Assembly (NCBI GenBank): GCA_013154205.1
Contig: JAADCY010000157.1
Location: forward strand, 1 to 15,347
Direction: 5' to 3'
Length of the DNA: 15,347 nt
Source: Thermoproteota archaeon
GTDB lineage: Archaea; Thermoproteota; Thermoprotei_A; Sulfolobales; Desulfurococcaceae
Translations under genes and position numbers: made by a program
The notes under the pieces: model-generated
Database searches by the model: none
What the model was told of the DNA's origin: nothing
What the model saw: the letters and a program-made list of their open reading frames with translations, nothing else
In this document: in pieces, positions 1-6,796 of the stretch
How the letters are laid out: every line of letters begins with the position of its first letter
How positions within the stretch are numbered: the first letter of the stretch is position 1

Positions 1-60
1 ATGAAGAATAGTTACTCAGCAGAAAAGATGAAGAGACTCCCATGGGCTGACCTGGTTTGA
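1..60 (+). CDS. C-terminal tail of an incoming gene (partial)
   Basis: Frame 1 is open from the window edge to a TGA at 58-60 and encodes 19 residues ending in Leu-Pro-Trp-Ala-Asp-Leu-Val. The stop overlaps the TTG start of the next gene in the tetranucleotide TTGA (57-60), the arrangement expected for translationally coupled archaeal genes. This is the main reason to think the frame is real and is the end of a gene that starts before the window. An ATG sits at position 1, but no ribosome-binding site can be seen for it. The product cannot be identified from 19 residues. It could also be a non-coding open stretch. Confidence 0.4.
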   Translation: MKNSYSAEKMKRLPWADLV

Positions 61-452
61 ACAAGGAGAAACAAAAACTCAAAAACATGACGGTGCTCCG
101 CACTATCAACGAGATCATTTCGAATTATACACAGAAGATCTACGAGTACAACAATATAGTCAGGAAGAAAGGCTACTACTTGAAACCTGTACATATTGTC
201 GTCAAGAAACGCCGCGACGGCTCCAGGGTGAAATACTATTATTATGGCCGGTACTGGTACAGGATCGAAATACGTAGAAATGGATCCTCAAAGATAAAAT
301 GGATATACCTCGGCAAAGAGAAGCCTGAGAAAGACCTTCCAGACCCACCTGAAAACCCGTTGGAAGGCCTAGTGATAAGAGTAGATAATGAAGGAGTGAG
401 TCTTAACAAGTCTTTGCACGAGATAATGAGGCTTCTAAAGAAAGAAGAGTAA
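57..452 (+). CDS. small basic, Tyr-rich conserved crenarchaeal protein, function unknown
   Basis: A 131-residue soluble protein without a signal peptide or membrane segment. An N-terminal helix-prone stretch (about 10-38) is followed by a basic, strongly aromatic core (about 39-87), with six Tyr and one Trp between residues 60 and 68, then a Trp-Ile-Tyr-Leu-Gly-Lys turn. A Pro-rich linker (93-102) and an acidic/basic C-terminal helix close the protein. The core resembles the short beta modules that read an aromatic strand, a Gly turn and a second strand ending Tyr-Leu-Gly-Lys in archaeal DNA-associated and integrase-linked proteins. That is shape similarity only. The TTG at 57 is the first start after an in-frame stop at 48-50 and overlaps the preceding stop, so I chose it. 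An ATG at 87 is the alternative. No Shine-Dalgarno precedes the TTG, which fits coupled translation. Function is not known to me; nucleic-acid binding is a guess from charge and aromatic content. Confidence 0.75.
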   Translation: MNKEKQKLKNMTVLRTINEIISNYTQKIYEYNNIVRKKGYYLKPVHIVVKKRRDGSRVKYYYYGRYWYRIEIRRNGSSKIKWIYLGKEKPEKDLPDPPENPLEGLVIRVDNEGVSLNKSLHEIMRLLKKEE

Positions 453-474
453 TTATTCATCTGTACTAGGCGGG

Positions 475-485
475 GCTATCATAGC
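475..485. repeat. short perfect inverted repeat in the 453-513 gap
   Basis: GCTAT-C-ATAGC, five-base arms around one base, lies 28 bases before the amidohydrolase start. It could be an operator half-site pair, but an 11-base palindrome is expected by chance in a few kilobases. The rest of the 61-base gap shows only a weak AT-rich stretch at 450-458 that could serve as a TATA box. Confidence 0.2.
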
Positions 486-503
486 TTTAGTGAAGAGGCT
501 GGC

Positions 504-509
504 GTGATC
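504..509 (+). promoter_or_regulatory. ribosome-binding site deciding a TTG start
   Basis: GTGATC matches the extended anti-Shine-Dalgarno of crenarchaeal 16S rRNA (GGAGGTGATC). It lies 4 bases before the TTG at 514 and so supports that non-ATG start for the amidohydrolase. Confidence 0.55.
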
Positions 510-513
510 AGCT

Positions 514-1821
514 TTGGAGCCCCTCCTAATACGGCGTACCAAATACGTAATTTCGCCGAACACTGCTGGAGACTTCCCTCAAATCTATACCGATAGAGAT
601 ATTCTTATCGAAAACGGCGTTATCACTTGTTTCTCAAGATCATGCGAGGAACAAGCACCGCGTGGCACAACTAAGATACTGGGCAATAAACATGTATTAA
701 TGCCTGCACTAATCAACTGCCACACACATGCAGCTATGAAAGCATTCAAGGGAAGTATGCCAGACATGGAGTTCTGGGAATGGCTCGACAAGATTGTAAA
801 GCTGGAAGAGAAAACAATTACGAGAGAACTAGTATATACAGCCTCAAAGCTCGCATCAATCGAGATGTTACTCAACGGGATCATCGGATTCATAGACATG
901 TACTATTACCCCGAAGAAACGGTTAAAGCTGCGTCAGAACACGGATTACTCGTTAGAACAGGGCCTTATAGACCTGATAATGCGGCATCAATGATTAACC
1001 GTATCGCTAGCTATCCCAATGGTTATCCACTGATAAACATTCATAGTCTCTACAAGAATGATCCAAGCATTATAGATGAAATGTATAGGATAGCTGAAAA
1101 ACACAGAGTACCAGTACATATCCATGTATCTGAGACACGTAGAGAGATCTATCTTATCAGGAAGAAGACCGGGCAATGGCCTATCCAATACATGCACAGT
1201 AAAGGCTGGCTCAATGAAAACACTATACTTGTTCATCTAAACTGGGTGTTAAGCAGTGAGATCCCTTTGATAAAGGAGAAAAACGCTAAGATAGTGAATT
1301 GCCCTCATTCCGCCATGAGGCTCGCAGAAGCCGGTTTCTGCCCCGTATACGAGATACTACGACAAAACATTGTTTTAGGCATAGGGACGGATGGATCCAG
1401 CGGAGATAGATATAATCTGCTAGACGAGATAAGAATGATGCTCCTCCTATATCGTCATAACTACTGGGATACAAGGCTCAAACTACCGTTCCTCTACAAC
1501 AGGATCATCATCAACTCCTACAAGATATTTGGTATCAAGGGAGGATACATCGAGGAGAACACGCCGGGGAACATAGTTCTTTTCAGAATAGATGATATTA
1601 GACATAGGCCTCTCGGAGAAAGCAATTTATTAGCAAACCTGATCCTAGGAGGAGGCGCGGAAGCGGATTATGTGATCAGGAACGGCTTGCTCCTACTAAC
1701 ACCGGAAAAGAAACATAAAATATACGATGAATCCAGAGAACTGGCTATGATGATTGAAGATAAGCTGATGAATATAATAGACTATTATGATGGTGATCTT
1801 GTTGAAAAAAGAACAATATAG
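514..1821 (+). CDS. amidohydrolase of the MtaD/DadD (TRZ/ATZ) type, probable amino-nucleoside deaminase
   Basis: A 435-residue cytosolic metal-dependent hydrolase. All the expected metal and catalytic residues of the ATZ/TRZ/MtaD subfamily are visible: the His-x-His pair H70/H72 after beta strand 1, H204 and E207 in His-Val-Ser-Glu-Thr, H241, and D293 in Gly-Thr-Asp-Gly. Residues 1-60 and about 345-400 supply the composite beta-sandwich. In archaea and Thermotoga this family deaminates S-adenosylhomocysteine, 5'-methylthioadenosine or 5'-deoxyadenosine to the inosine forms, so a role in salvage of SAM by-products is likely. Exact substrate cannot be read from the sequence. Length matches the family (about 400-440). 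The TTG at 514 is the first start after a TGA at 505-507 and is preceded by GTGATC at 504-509, a good ribosome-binding site. The next gene overlaps its last 20 bases, so the two are probably one operon. Confidence 0.85.
   Translation: MEPLLIRRTKYVISPNTAGDFPQIYTDRDILIENGVITCFSRSCEEQAPRGTTKILGNKHVLMPALINCHTHAAMKAFKGSMPDMEFWEWLDKIVKLEEKTITRELVYTASKLASIEMLLNGIIGFIDMYYYPEETVKAASEHGLLVRTGPYRPDNAASMINRIASYPNGYPLINIHSLYKNDPSIIDEMYRIAEKHRVPVHIHVSETRREIYLIRKKTGQWPIQYMHSKGWLNENTILVHLNWVLSSEIPLIKEKNAKIVNCPHSAMRLAEAGFCPVYEILRQNIVLGIGTDGSSGDRYNLLDEIRMMLLLYRHNYWDTRLKLPFLYNRIIINSYKIFGIKGGYIEENTPGNIVLFRIDDIRHRPLGESNLLANLILGGGAEADYVIRNGLLLLTPEKKHKIYDESRELAMMIEDKLMNIIDYYDGDLVEKRTI
1792..1799 (+). promoter_or_regulatory. 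ribosome-binding site inside the end of the amidohydrolase gene
   Basis: GGTGATCT lies 2 bases before the TTG at 1802 (5 bases from the end of the GGTGA core). This is the same geometry as the site before the TTG at 514. It argues that translation of the next gene starts at 1802 and not at the ATGs at 1787 or 1790, which lie upstream of the site. Confidence 0.6.
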
Positions 1822-2227
1822 AAAGCTCGCAATAGCCGCTATAGCAGCTACTTTTACTGCATTCATATCATCTATACTCGCATACCTGCATGGTTATGGC
1901 AAGGCCTACATCGGCTACGCCATATTCTGGTTCCTAATGTTCCTACTAGATGTATACTTGCTTAGACATCCGCCTAGACCGGGGAAGAAAAGCCTATGTA
2001 GTCGTATCGAGGAACTAGCGAGAATCATTGCTGGACTTGAGGATAAGTACAGCTTAGCTAGGAATGCATCTAGGCTTATTGAGGAAGGAGTACTTGATGA
2101 TATAAAGAACGTCTGTGGTAACGAAGTAGCTGACCTTCTCGATAAGCTCTTGGCTGGCGATGAGAGTGTTAGGGAAAAACTAGTTGAATCCCTCGACAAT
2201 TGCTTCGCTAGTCATTGTGTCGAGTAG
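1802..2227 (+). CDS. two-helix membrane protein with cytosolic helical domain, function unknown
   Basis: About 141 residues from the TTG at 1802. The open frame extends 15 bases further to an ATG at 1787, but a strong GGTGATCT ribosome-binding site at 1792-1799 points to 1802. Counted from the ATG, membrane helices lie at about 14-34 and 38-59, joined by a short Gly-rich turn. They are followed by a Pro/Arg/Lys-rich stop-transfer segment (61-68) and a helical, charged C-terminal domain with four Cys (71, 110, 139, 144). The topology predicts both ends in the cytosol. I recognise no family. The 20-base overlap with the amidohydrolase gene indicates co-translation. At its 3' end it also overlaps the convergent nitrilase-type gene by 20 bases. 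A plausible role is membrane anchoring or sensing, but nothing in the sequence shows it. Confidence 0.75.
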   Translation: MKKEQYRKLAIAAIAATFTAFISSILAYLHGYGKAYIGYAIFWFLMFLLDVYLLRHPPRPGKKSLCSRIEELARIIAGLEDKYSLARNASRLIEEGVLDDIKNVCGNEVADLLDKLLAGDESVREKLVESLDNCFASHCVE

Positions 2228-3017
2228 AAATAACCCATTTTGCGCGGGAGTGCTCAAGCACGGGTATCAGTTTTCTCGCATCATACACTTTCTCCTTATC
2301 TATACCGATCTCTGCATAGCCTGGTCCAGGCCCTAGATCATATATTCTGTATCCATAGGGACTGAAAACCCCGCTGCGACCAACGTATTTTTCGCCGCAG
2401 TGACTGGAGAGGATCACATACATGGTGTTTTCATGCGCTCTTGAAACCATGATATGATCTAGGATCTCTTCTTTCAGAGGCCCTCTAACCCATCCTGCTT
2501 GGACAATCACTGCTTCTGCACCGCTCAATGCATATGTTCTGAAGAGCTCTGGGAACCTCATATCGTAACATATTGCGAAACCAGTACGAACCCCTGCGAG
2601 ATCAACTATGGGTGATGGGTTATCGCCGGGTACGAAATAGTCTGATTCCTTATAGCCGTAGGCGTCGAAGAGATGTATTTTCCTATAAACTGGCTCTAAT
2701 CTGCCCGATGGGTAGATGAGCACTGTTGTGCTTTTCGATAATGGTGGTGTATTCGTCTTCTCTATGAAGTGTGCTATGATGGTTGCCGAGTATTTTAGCG
2801 CTATATCAGATAGTTTCAAAAGATAGTCACTATTCTCTAGTTCCTCCGCTATGTTATAGACTTGCTCTGGCGTAAGAGATAGTATATCGGCCATAGAGTA
2901 TTCTGGGAGAACTATAATATCTGCTGAACTGTATCCTTTATCGATTATTTCCCCCGTAATCCTCAGGTTTTCAAGCGGATTTGTCCCGTATTCTGCCTGC
3001 AGAATCCCAACTATCAT
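2208..3017 (-). CDS. carbon-nitrogen hydrolase (nitrilase superfamily, Nit-like amidase)
   Basis: A 269-residue cytosolic amidase covering the complete CN-hydrolase domain. The catalytic Glu-Lys-Cys triad is visible: E39 in Leu-Pro-Glu-Tyr, K113 in Tyr-Arg-Lys-Ile-His-Leu-Phe, and C150 in Ile-Cys-Tyr-Asp-Met-Arg-Phe-Pro-Glu. The last motif is typical of the Nit1/Nit2 branch, which acts on alpha-keto acid amides or deaminated glutathione. It differs from N-carbamoylputrescine amidase, which usually has Cys-Trp-Asp-Gln. Archaeal substrates are unknown, so I give only the class. The ATG is supported by GGAGATGA (3025-3032) 7 bases upstream. It lies 45 bases downstream of the DUF2258 gene on the same strand and may share its transcript. 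A T5 run on the transcribed strand at 2175-2179, inside the opposing gene, could end transcription. Confidence 0.88.
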   Translation of the reverse strand: MIVGILQAEYGTNPLENLRITGEIIDKGYSSADIIVLPEYSMADILSLTPEQVYNIAEELENSDYLLKLSDIALKYSATIIAHFIEKTNTPPLSKSTTVLIYPSGRLEPVYRKIHLFDAYGYKESDYFVPGDNPSPIVDLAGVRTGFAICYDMRFPELFRTYALSGAEAVIVQAGWVRGPLKEEILDHIMVSRAHENTMYVILSSHCGEKYVGRSGVFSPYGYRIYDLGPGPGYAEIGIDKEKVYDARKLIPVLEHSRAKWVISTRHND

Positions 3018-3062
3018 TGCTTATTCATCTCCGCCTGTCATAGGACTGGTTCATACTACTAT

Positions 3063-3425
3063 TTACTTGTTCTCTATTTCTTTCTTTTTAAGTAACAATT
3101 TCTTTACTTCAGCTGTGGTGTTTCTAGTAAGGATCTCGTTTAGATCATATACTTCGATCTTGATGTCCTTGACGACGAACTCTCCATTGCTGATATCGTA
3201 TTCTAAAGTGATATTCACAATAGCTTCTTTTGGTACCTCAAACTTATTTATGAGGACCTCATATATGGCAGCGTTTACCTCGCTTATCTTGGCATTAACT
3301 TCTTTAGAATCAACCTTCTTCTCCTTATAGAGGGGTCTTAGCGATGCGTTCACTACTCGTCTAAGCTTAATAGCATAACCGCTTACTCTTACAGGCCCCG
3401 TCCTAACGACAGGCAAGTTTATCAA
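3063..3425 (-). CDS. DUF2258-type conserved archaeal protein
   Basis: A 120-residue soluble protein. The N-terminal pattern Thr-Gly-Pro-Val-Arg-x-Ser-Gly-Tyr-Ala-x-Lys-Leu-Arg-Arg (9-23), a conserved Asn with a following helix (51-63), and the paired strands at about 69-95 match my memory of the DUF2258 family, found in Crenarchaeota and without an established function. The C-terminal 25 residues are Lys/Glu-rich. The start is a TTG at 3425, the first start after an in-frame TGA, and there is no ribosome-binding site. An AT-rich element at 3450-3458 is about 25-33 bases upstream, so the mRNA may be leaderless. The gene is transcribed divergently from the one at 3483. Family assignment is from pattern memory, so moderately sure. 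Confidence 0.75.
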   Translation of the reverse strand: MINLPVVRTGPVRVSGYAIKLRRVVNASLRPLYKEKKVDSKEVNAKISEVNAAIYEVLINKFEVPKEAIVNITLEYDISNGEFVVKDIKIEVYDLNEILTRNTTAEVKKLLLKKKEIENK

Positions 3426-3482
3426 CCAAGTAAATCATTTTGTCTATGGATCATAATATTCCTTATCATGTGAGGTGAACCA
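3426..3482. promoter_or_regulatory. 57-base divergent promoter region
   Basis: Separates the DUF2258 gene (minus) from the Cys/His protein gene (plus). On the minus strand, AATATTA (around 3451-3457) sits where a TATA box for a leaderless TTG start at 3425 is expected. On the plus strand, GAGGTGA at 3472-3478 lies 4 bases before the GTG at 3483 and is a near-perfect ribosome-binding site. No plus-strand TATA box is certain. Confidence 0.45.
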
Positions 3483-3917
3483 GTGTTGTACAAGATACCA
3501 CGTCTCGCCGACATCAATGCCCGCTCAAAGATCTTTAGACATAAGAAAAAGTTGTTGATAATAGGCCGTTGTGTGGAGATAGAGCATCCTGAAGTACTGT
3601 CTCGTTTTCCCGAGGAAGAATATGGTGTTCTCAGCGTCTGTCTCGAGGCCGAACACGTAAACATGATCGGGTTCAAGCTAGCAGGGATTCTAGCAAGGGG
3701 AAACTATGAAGAAATAGCCGTGCTAACCGTGGATGGCAGTCTGCACTGTACACAATTGCACTGGATGGTTGAAGAAACCTGTAAAATACTGGGTGATAGA
3801 GCTCCTAGGAGAAGCCATTACGTTATTTACAAAGGTAAGCTATATAGAATAGGGGAAGACACTGTCAAGACCAGCAGGTATCTCTACAAAGTTGAGAAAC
3901 TGATGTCAAAACAATAA
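3483..3917 (+). CDS. conserved Cys/His-containing protein of unknown function
   Basis: A 144-residue cytosolic protein. The central part is alpha/beta-like: a strand at 24-29 ending in C30, a Val-Leu-Ser-Val-Cys segment with C53, then a helix (61-72) and a strand (77-82). This runs into Thr-Val-Asp-Gly-Ser-Leu-His-Cys-Thr-Gln-Leu-His (82-93), which holds C89 flanked by H88 and H93. C100 follows in the next helix. The C-terminal third reads Tyr-Val-Ile-Tyr-Lys-Gly-Lys-Leu-Tyr (113-121). The Cys/His arrangement suggests a metal or redox site, but spacing fits no cluster motif I know. The GTG start is fixed by the GAGGTGA site at 3472-3478. It is followed after 14 bases by the membrane protein gene, so the two are probably co-transcribed. 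I cannot name its role. Confidence 0.8.
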   Translation: MLYKIPRLADINARSKIFRHKKKLLIIGRCVEIEHPEVLSRFPEEEYGVLSVCLEAEHVNMIGFKLAGILARGNYEEIAVLTVDGSLHCTQLHWMVEETCKILGDRAPRRSHYVIYKGKLYRIGEDTVKTSRYLYKVEKLMSKQ

Positions 3918-3931
3918 TCATCGAGAAACGG

Positions 3932-4720
3932 GTGTATGCCGATTTGATGGATTCATCTGTCGAGAGGATACTGAAGGCGTTCGATTTATCGGTTAAACGT
4001 ATGCTTTCGATGAGGGGTCTTGACGGGAGATTCATAGTTCTAGGCTCTATGTTGATATATGTCTGGCTCGGCGTGCTCATATTTATGAACATCTATGATC
4101 CCAATAACATATACTTACAACTCATTGACATGGTTACAGGGTTTGTAGGGCTTACAGTAATATTCGCGTTCCAGGTAATCCTCTCGTATAGGATCTGCGA
4201 GCATGTAAAGCTCGCGGGATATTATATATCTTATGCTAGAGACATAATATCGCTGGCAAGTAAAGATGTTCTCCAGGAATACGATGAGTTCTTGGAGGAA
4301 GCATATCTATATAAATGTCCCCACACGGAGTATAGCCCCCTAGCCTTGATCCTCGGCTACCTAGCCATTCTTTCAATGTACATATACATAGCCCCTCTTT
4401 TCTATGCTGGATACTTAGCCGTGCTCGGCATCTTCGCTTATATACTCTATGATGCCGTGGTGGAGCACCAGGAGATAGAGAGGAAAGTTAACGGGCTTCT
4501 CCTGAAACTCATAGGTATGGAAGATGAAAACGTTGCTTTCCACGAGCCACCGGAGTTTAAGTCGATCTATATTTTGACGACAGTATTGACGCTAGGGCTT
4601 CATCTATTCGTATGGCTCTCCAGAATTAATGCTTACCTAGATGTACACATAGTTGATCATAGGAGAATGTATGAATTATTCAAAAAACGTTATGTTAGCA
4701 TGTACTTGGCCCGGTCATGA
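3932..4720 (+). CDS. five-helix membrane protein, DUF4234-like end, function unknown
   Basis: Up to 262 residues. Hydrophobic segments at about 33-53, 66-87, 136-154, 157-174 and 212-232 predict five membrane helices. A charged helical loop (about 90-132) and a second one (about 175-210, containing His-Glu-Pro-Pro) separate them. The last segment, Thr-x-Leu-Thr-Leu-Gly-x-His-x-Phe-x-Trp-Leu followed by a polar helix, resembles the DUF4234 signature; this is an impression, not a family assignment. The start is uncertain. GTG 3932 is the first possible one and has no good ribosome-binding site. ATG 3947 (257 residues) is the alternative and is preceded only by a weak GGGTGT. It follows the Cys/His protein gene by 14 bases, so a shared function is possible. 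Its stop overlaps the moeA-type gene by 6 bases. Confidence 0.78.
   Translation: MYADLMDSSVERILKAFDLSVKRMLSMRGLDGRFIVLGSMLIYVWLGVLIFMNIYDPNNIYLQLIDMVTGFVGLTVIFAFQVILSYRICEHVKLAGYYISYARDIISLASKDVLQEYDEFLEEAYLYKCPHTEYSPLALILGYLAILSMYIYIAPLFYAGYLAVLGIFAYILYDAVVEHQEIERKVNGLLLKLIGMEDENVAFHEPPEFKSIYILTTVLTLGLHLFVWLSRINAYLDVHIVDHRRMYELFKKRYVSMYLARS
4682..4687 (-). terminator. T6 run downstream of moeA, inside the opposing gene
   Basis: On the minus strand TTTTTT occurs 28 bases beyond the moeA stop, within the coding end of the convergent membrane protein gene. Archaeal RNA polymerase terminates at short T-runs without needing a hairpin, so this is a candidate terminator. No hairpin precedes it. 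Confidence 0.35.
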
Positions 4721-6691
4721 AGACTTTATTGTTCCGATATCATCGGGTATTTTATATCCAGGCATAAGTGATGCAATTCTCTGTATACGTTTCTTATCAC
4801 GTATGAACTCGATGAATGCTTTAACGTATTCTTTCTCCAGCCTCTCCTTCAGTACTAAGAAGTCGTATTCTTCCCATGCTAACGGTATGAAGTCTAGGCC
4901 GTAGAGCCTAGCTGCAGCCTCTATAGCTATACCTGCATCGGCTCTTCCATGCTTTACTGCTGCTGCAACAGCTGTATGTGTTTTCACCTCGTAAGTATAA
5001 CCATTGATCATCCTCCGGACTTCGTCTAGGCTTAATCCTTTTTTCTCAGCTACTCTCCGGAGAAGTATGTCTAGGAGCACTCGTGCACCGGCACCCCTTG
5101 TCCTATTAACTATTCTAACATCCGGTCGTAAGAAGTCCTCAATACTATGTATGTTCTTCGGGTTCCCTTCTTGGACAACAATGCCTATTTTTCTATCGTA
5201 GCCCCTTATGATTACAGCCTTGTCTTTCAAACCATATTTTTCTAGAAATGGCGTATTGTACCGCCCCGTCTCCGCATCGAGTAGGTGTGTAGGCGCTATG
5301 TCGGCTTCTCCTCTCTTCACGGCTTTCCATCCACCCGTGCTCCCCGTCACAATTATTCTCGATACGGCTCTGAGCCCTGATTCGGCAAGGATACGGTGTA
5401 TCAACATATCGTTGCTGCCTATGATGTTTAGTTTGCTAAAGCCTCTCGTCTCATCGAATAATTCGACATATACTTCTTCATCCTCCATCAACAGATCCCT
5501 GTCTTCTGGTAGAACAAGGTAACCATCACTATTATAGAGCGGCGATATCGCCCCGCTCCTCATTGATACAGGGTAAGCAGTTAAGCCTTTCTCGGATTCA
5601 ACGAGTGCTACGGGGAGCAACCATGTCTTTCCGAGCGGCTTCTTGATCCTATATGGTAGTCTAGCCTTTATCCTCGAAGCCCTTTGCTTCTTAAGCCCCA
5701 TAAGTGATGCAATAACAGGTTTAACAATTTTGTTGAATATCATGAAGCATGATAGCGGGAATCCGGGTAGTCCGAACAATAACTTGTTATCGGCGACGGC
5801 TACAACTGTTGGTTTGCCCGGCTTTACTTTTAGCCCATGAATTATTATTCCGGGCTCACCTATTTCGTCGAATACTCTGTAGACTAGGTCTCCGACGCCA
5901 GCGCTTGTACCTCCACTAGTTATTACTACGTCGGCCCATCCTAGAGCGTCTTCTATCGCATCATATACTTCTTCATAATTGTCCGGGAGATGACCCATGA
6001 ATCTTGCATCGGCTCCAAGCTGTTTGAGACCCATAGTTATGAGCTGGCCGTTCACATCGTATACTTTGCCTGGGCTCAGCTTCTTCCATGGTTCGACTAC
6101 TTCGTCACCTGTTGAGAAAACAGCGATCTTCGGCCTAATATATGTTTTAATACTCGTTATGCCTAAGCCTGCGAGTAATCCTATTTCTCTGAATCCAAGT
6201 CTAGTTCCCGCTTCTAGTACGAGGTCTCCAAAGGATATGTCATTCCCTGTCGAGGAAATGTTTTCTCCGGGAACAACGCTTCTGTATACTTCTACTTCAC
6301 TGTCCAGTCTCCGAGTATACTCCACCATCACGACAGCATCGGCGCCACGGGGGATCATAGCGCCTGTAGCTATCTCTGCTGTCTCGCCAGGCCCTATGTT
6401 TATATCTGGTTTCTGGCCAGGCTTTACTACACCTATTATCTTAAGCCGTTTAGGGTGGAGGTCGTCTACACCCTCTAGGTCTGTTGAGCGTACGGCGTAG
6501 CCGTCGACAAGGCTTCTATCGAACGGGGGGTGATCGATTGGTGAATAGATGTCTTCAGCAAGCACTCTCCCTAAGGCCTCGGTTATGTTTATCTTCTCAA
6601 TGCCCAAGGGCTTCAGAGGATAGTATTGATTGATGATCTTCAATGCATCGTCAAGAGATACCAGTCTATGGAAGATTCTGCGTTCCCCCAA
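4715..6691 (-). CDS. moeA: MoeA molybdopterin molybdenumtransferase fused to a periplasmic-binding-like domain
   Basis: A 658-residue cytosolic enzyme inserting molybdenum (or tungsten, as likely in a hyperthermophile) into adenylylated molybdopterin. The MoeA part (about 1-415) shows Asp-Arg-Ser-x-x-Asp-Gly-Tyr-Ala (58-66), Ala-Thr-Gly-Ala-x-x-Pro-x-Gly-Ala-Asp (108-118), the Ser-Thr-Gly-Asp-Glu motif (193-197), Thr-Ser-Gly-Gly-Thr-Ser-x-Gly-x-x-Asp (258-268) and Gly-Leu-Pro-Gly-x-Pro (307-312). Residues about 422-640 form a LysR-substrate/molybdate-binding-like domain (PF12727/COG1910 type) with Gly-Ser-Asn-Asp (425-428), Gly-Ser-Thr-Gly-Gly (450-454) and Thr-Arg-Gly-Ala-Gly-Ala-Arg (531-537). 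This fusion is known in archaea; the second domain presumably binds the oxyanion or the cofactor intermediate. Start is TTG at 6691 with a weak GGTG site 7-12 bases upstream. It is divergent from hel308 and monocistronic. An A6 run at 4682-4687 (T6 in its transcript) lies 28 bases past the stop. Confidence 0.93.
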   Translation of the reverse strand: MGERRIFHRLVSLDDALKIINQYYPLKPLGIEKINITEALGRVLAEDIYSPIDHPPFDRSLVDGYAVRSTDLEGVDDLHPKRLKIIGVVKPGQKPDINIGPGETAEIATGAMIPRGADAVVMVEYTRRLDSEVEVYRSVVPGENISSTGNDISFGDLVLEAGTRLGFREIGLLAGLGITSIKTYIRPKIAVFSTGDEVVEPWKKLSPGKVYDVNGQLITMGLKQLGADARFMGHLPDNYEEVYDAIEDALGWADVVITSGGTSAGVGDLVYRVFDEIGEPGIIIHGLKVKPGKPTVVAVADNKLLFGLPGFPLSCFMIFNKIVKPVIASLMGLKKQRASRIKARLPYRIKKPLGKTWLLPVALVESEKGLTAYPVSMRSGAISPLYNSDGYLVLPEDRDLLMEDEEVYVELFDETRGFSKLNIIGSNDMLIHRILAESGLRAVSRIIVTGSTGGWKAVKRGEADIAPTHLLDAETGRYNTPFLEKYGLKDKAVIIRGYDRKIGIVVQEGNPKNIHSIEDFLRPDVRIVNRTRGAGARVLLDILLRRVAEKKGLSLDEVRRMINGYTYEVKTHTAVAAAVKHGRADAGIAIEAAARLYGLDFIPLAWEEYDFLVLKERLEKEYVKAFIEFIRDKKRIQRIASLMPGYKIPDDIGTIKSS

Positions 6692-6796
6692 TTCTCGAAC
6701 ACCTATTAGAGACCAGTATTAAGTCAATATTACCCGTAGATAAAATATCCGGTTTATACCGTTTTTACTATACTGTGGCTGAATGGTGGCTTATTA
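6692..6796. promoter_or_regulatory. divergent moeA/hel308 promoter region with a symmetric TATA element
   Basis: TTTATA at 6753-6758 lies about 25 bases before a position (near 6781) that would give hel308 a short leader with GGTGG at 6785-6789. The same six bases read TATAAA on the minus strand. They sit inside CGGT-TTAT-ACCG (6750-6761), an inverted repeat around the TATA core, so one element could serve both directions. A further minus-strand AT-rich element (6741-6748) is an alternative for moeA. Confidence 0.45.

Noticed and set aside
453..513. tRNA or small RNA gene in the gap after the first gene
   Set aside because: Only 61 bases, no TPsiC-like GTTCRAATC motif and no cloverleaf-compatible arms.
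1747..1771. Possible C/D-box guide RNA (ATGATGA with CTGA and TGATGA nearby)
   Set aside because: The D'-like CTGA and C'-like TGATGA overlap each other, no downstream D box is correctly spaced, and the stretch is coding.
2250..2261. GTGCT-CA-AGCAC hairpin 22 bases after the membrane protein stop, as a terminator
   Set aside because: The loop is only two bases, the stem is five, and the TTTT comes 10 bases later. It also codes for the end of the nitrilase-type protein.
2208..3017. N-carbamoylputrescine amidase forming a polyamine pathway with speA
   Set aside because: The active-site motif is Cys-Tyr-Asp-Met-Arg-Phe-Pro-Glu (Nit-like), not the agmatine-pathway form. The genes are about 9 kb apart in separate units.
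514..4720. Defence or toxin-antitoxin system among the small unknown genes
   Set aside because: No nuclease, toxin, restriction or CRISPR-associated motif is visible in any of them, and the neighbours are housekeeping genes.
5997..6500. 167-codon open frame on the plus strand inside moeA
   Set aside because: It is antisense to conserved MoeA motifs, Ser/Pro-rich in the way reverse frames are, and has no ribosome-binding site or recognisable domain.
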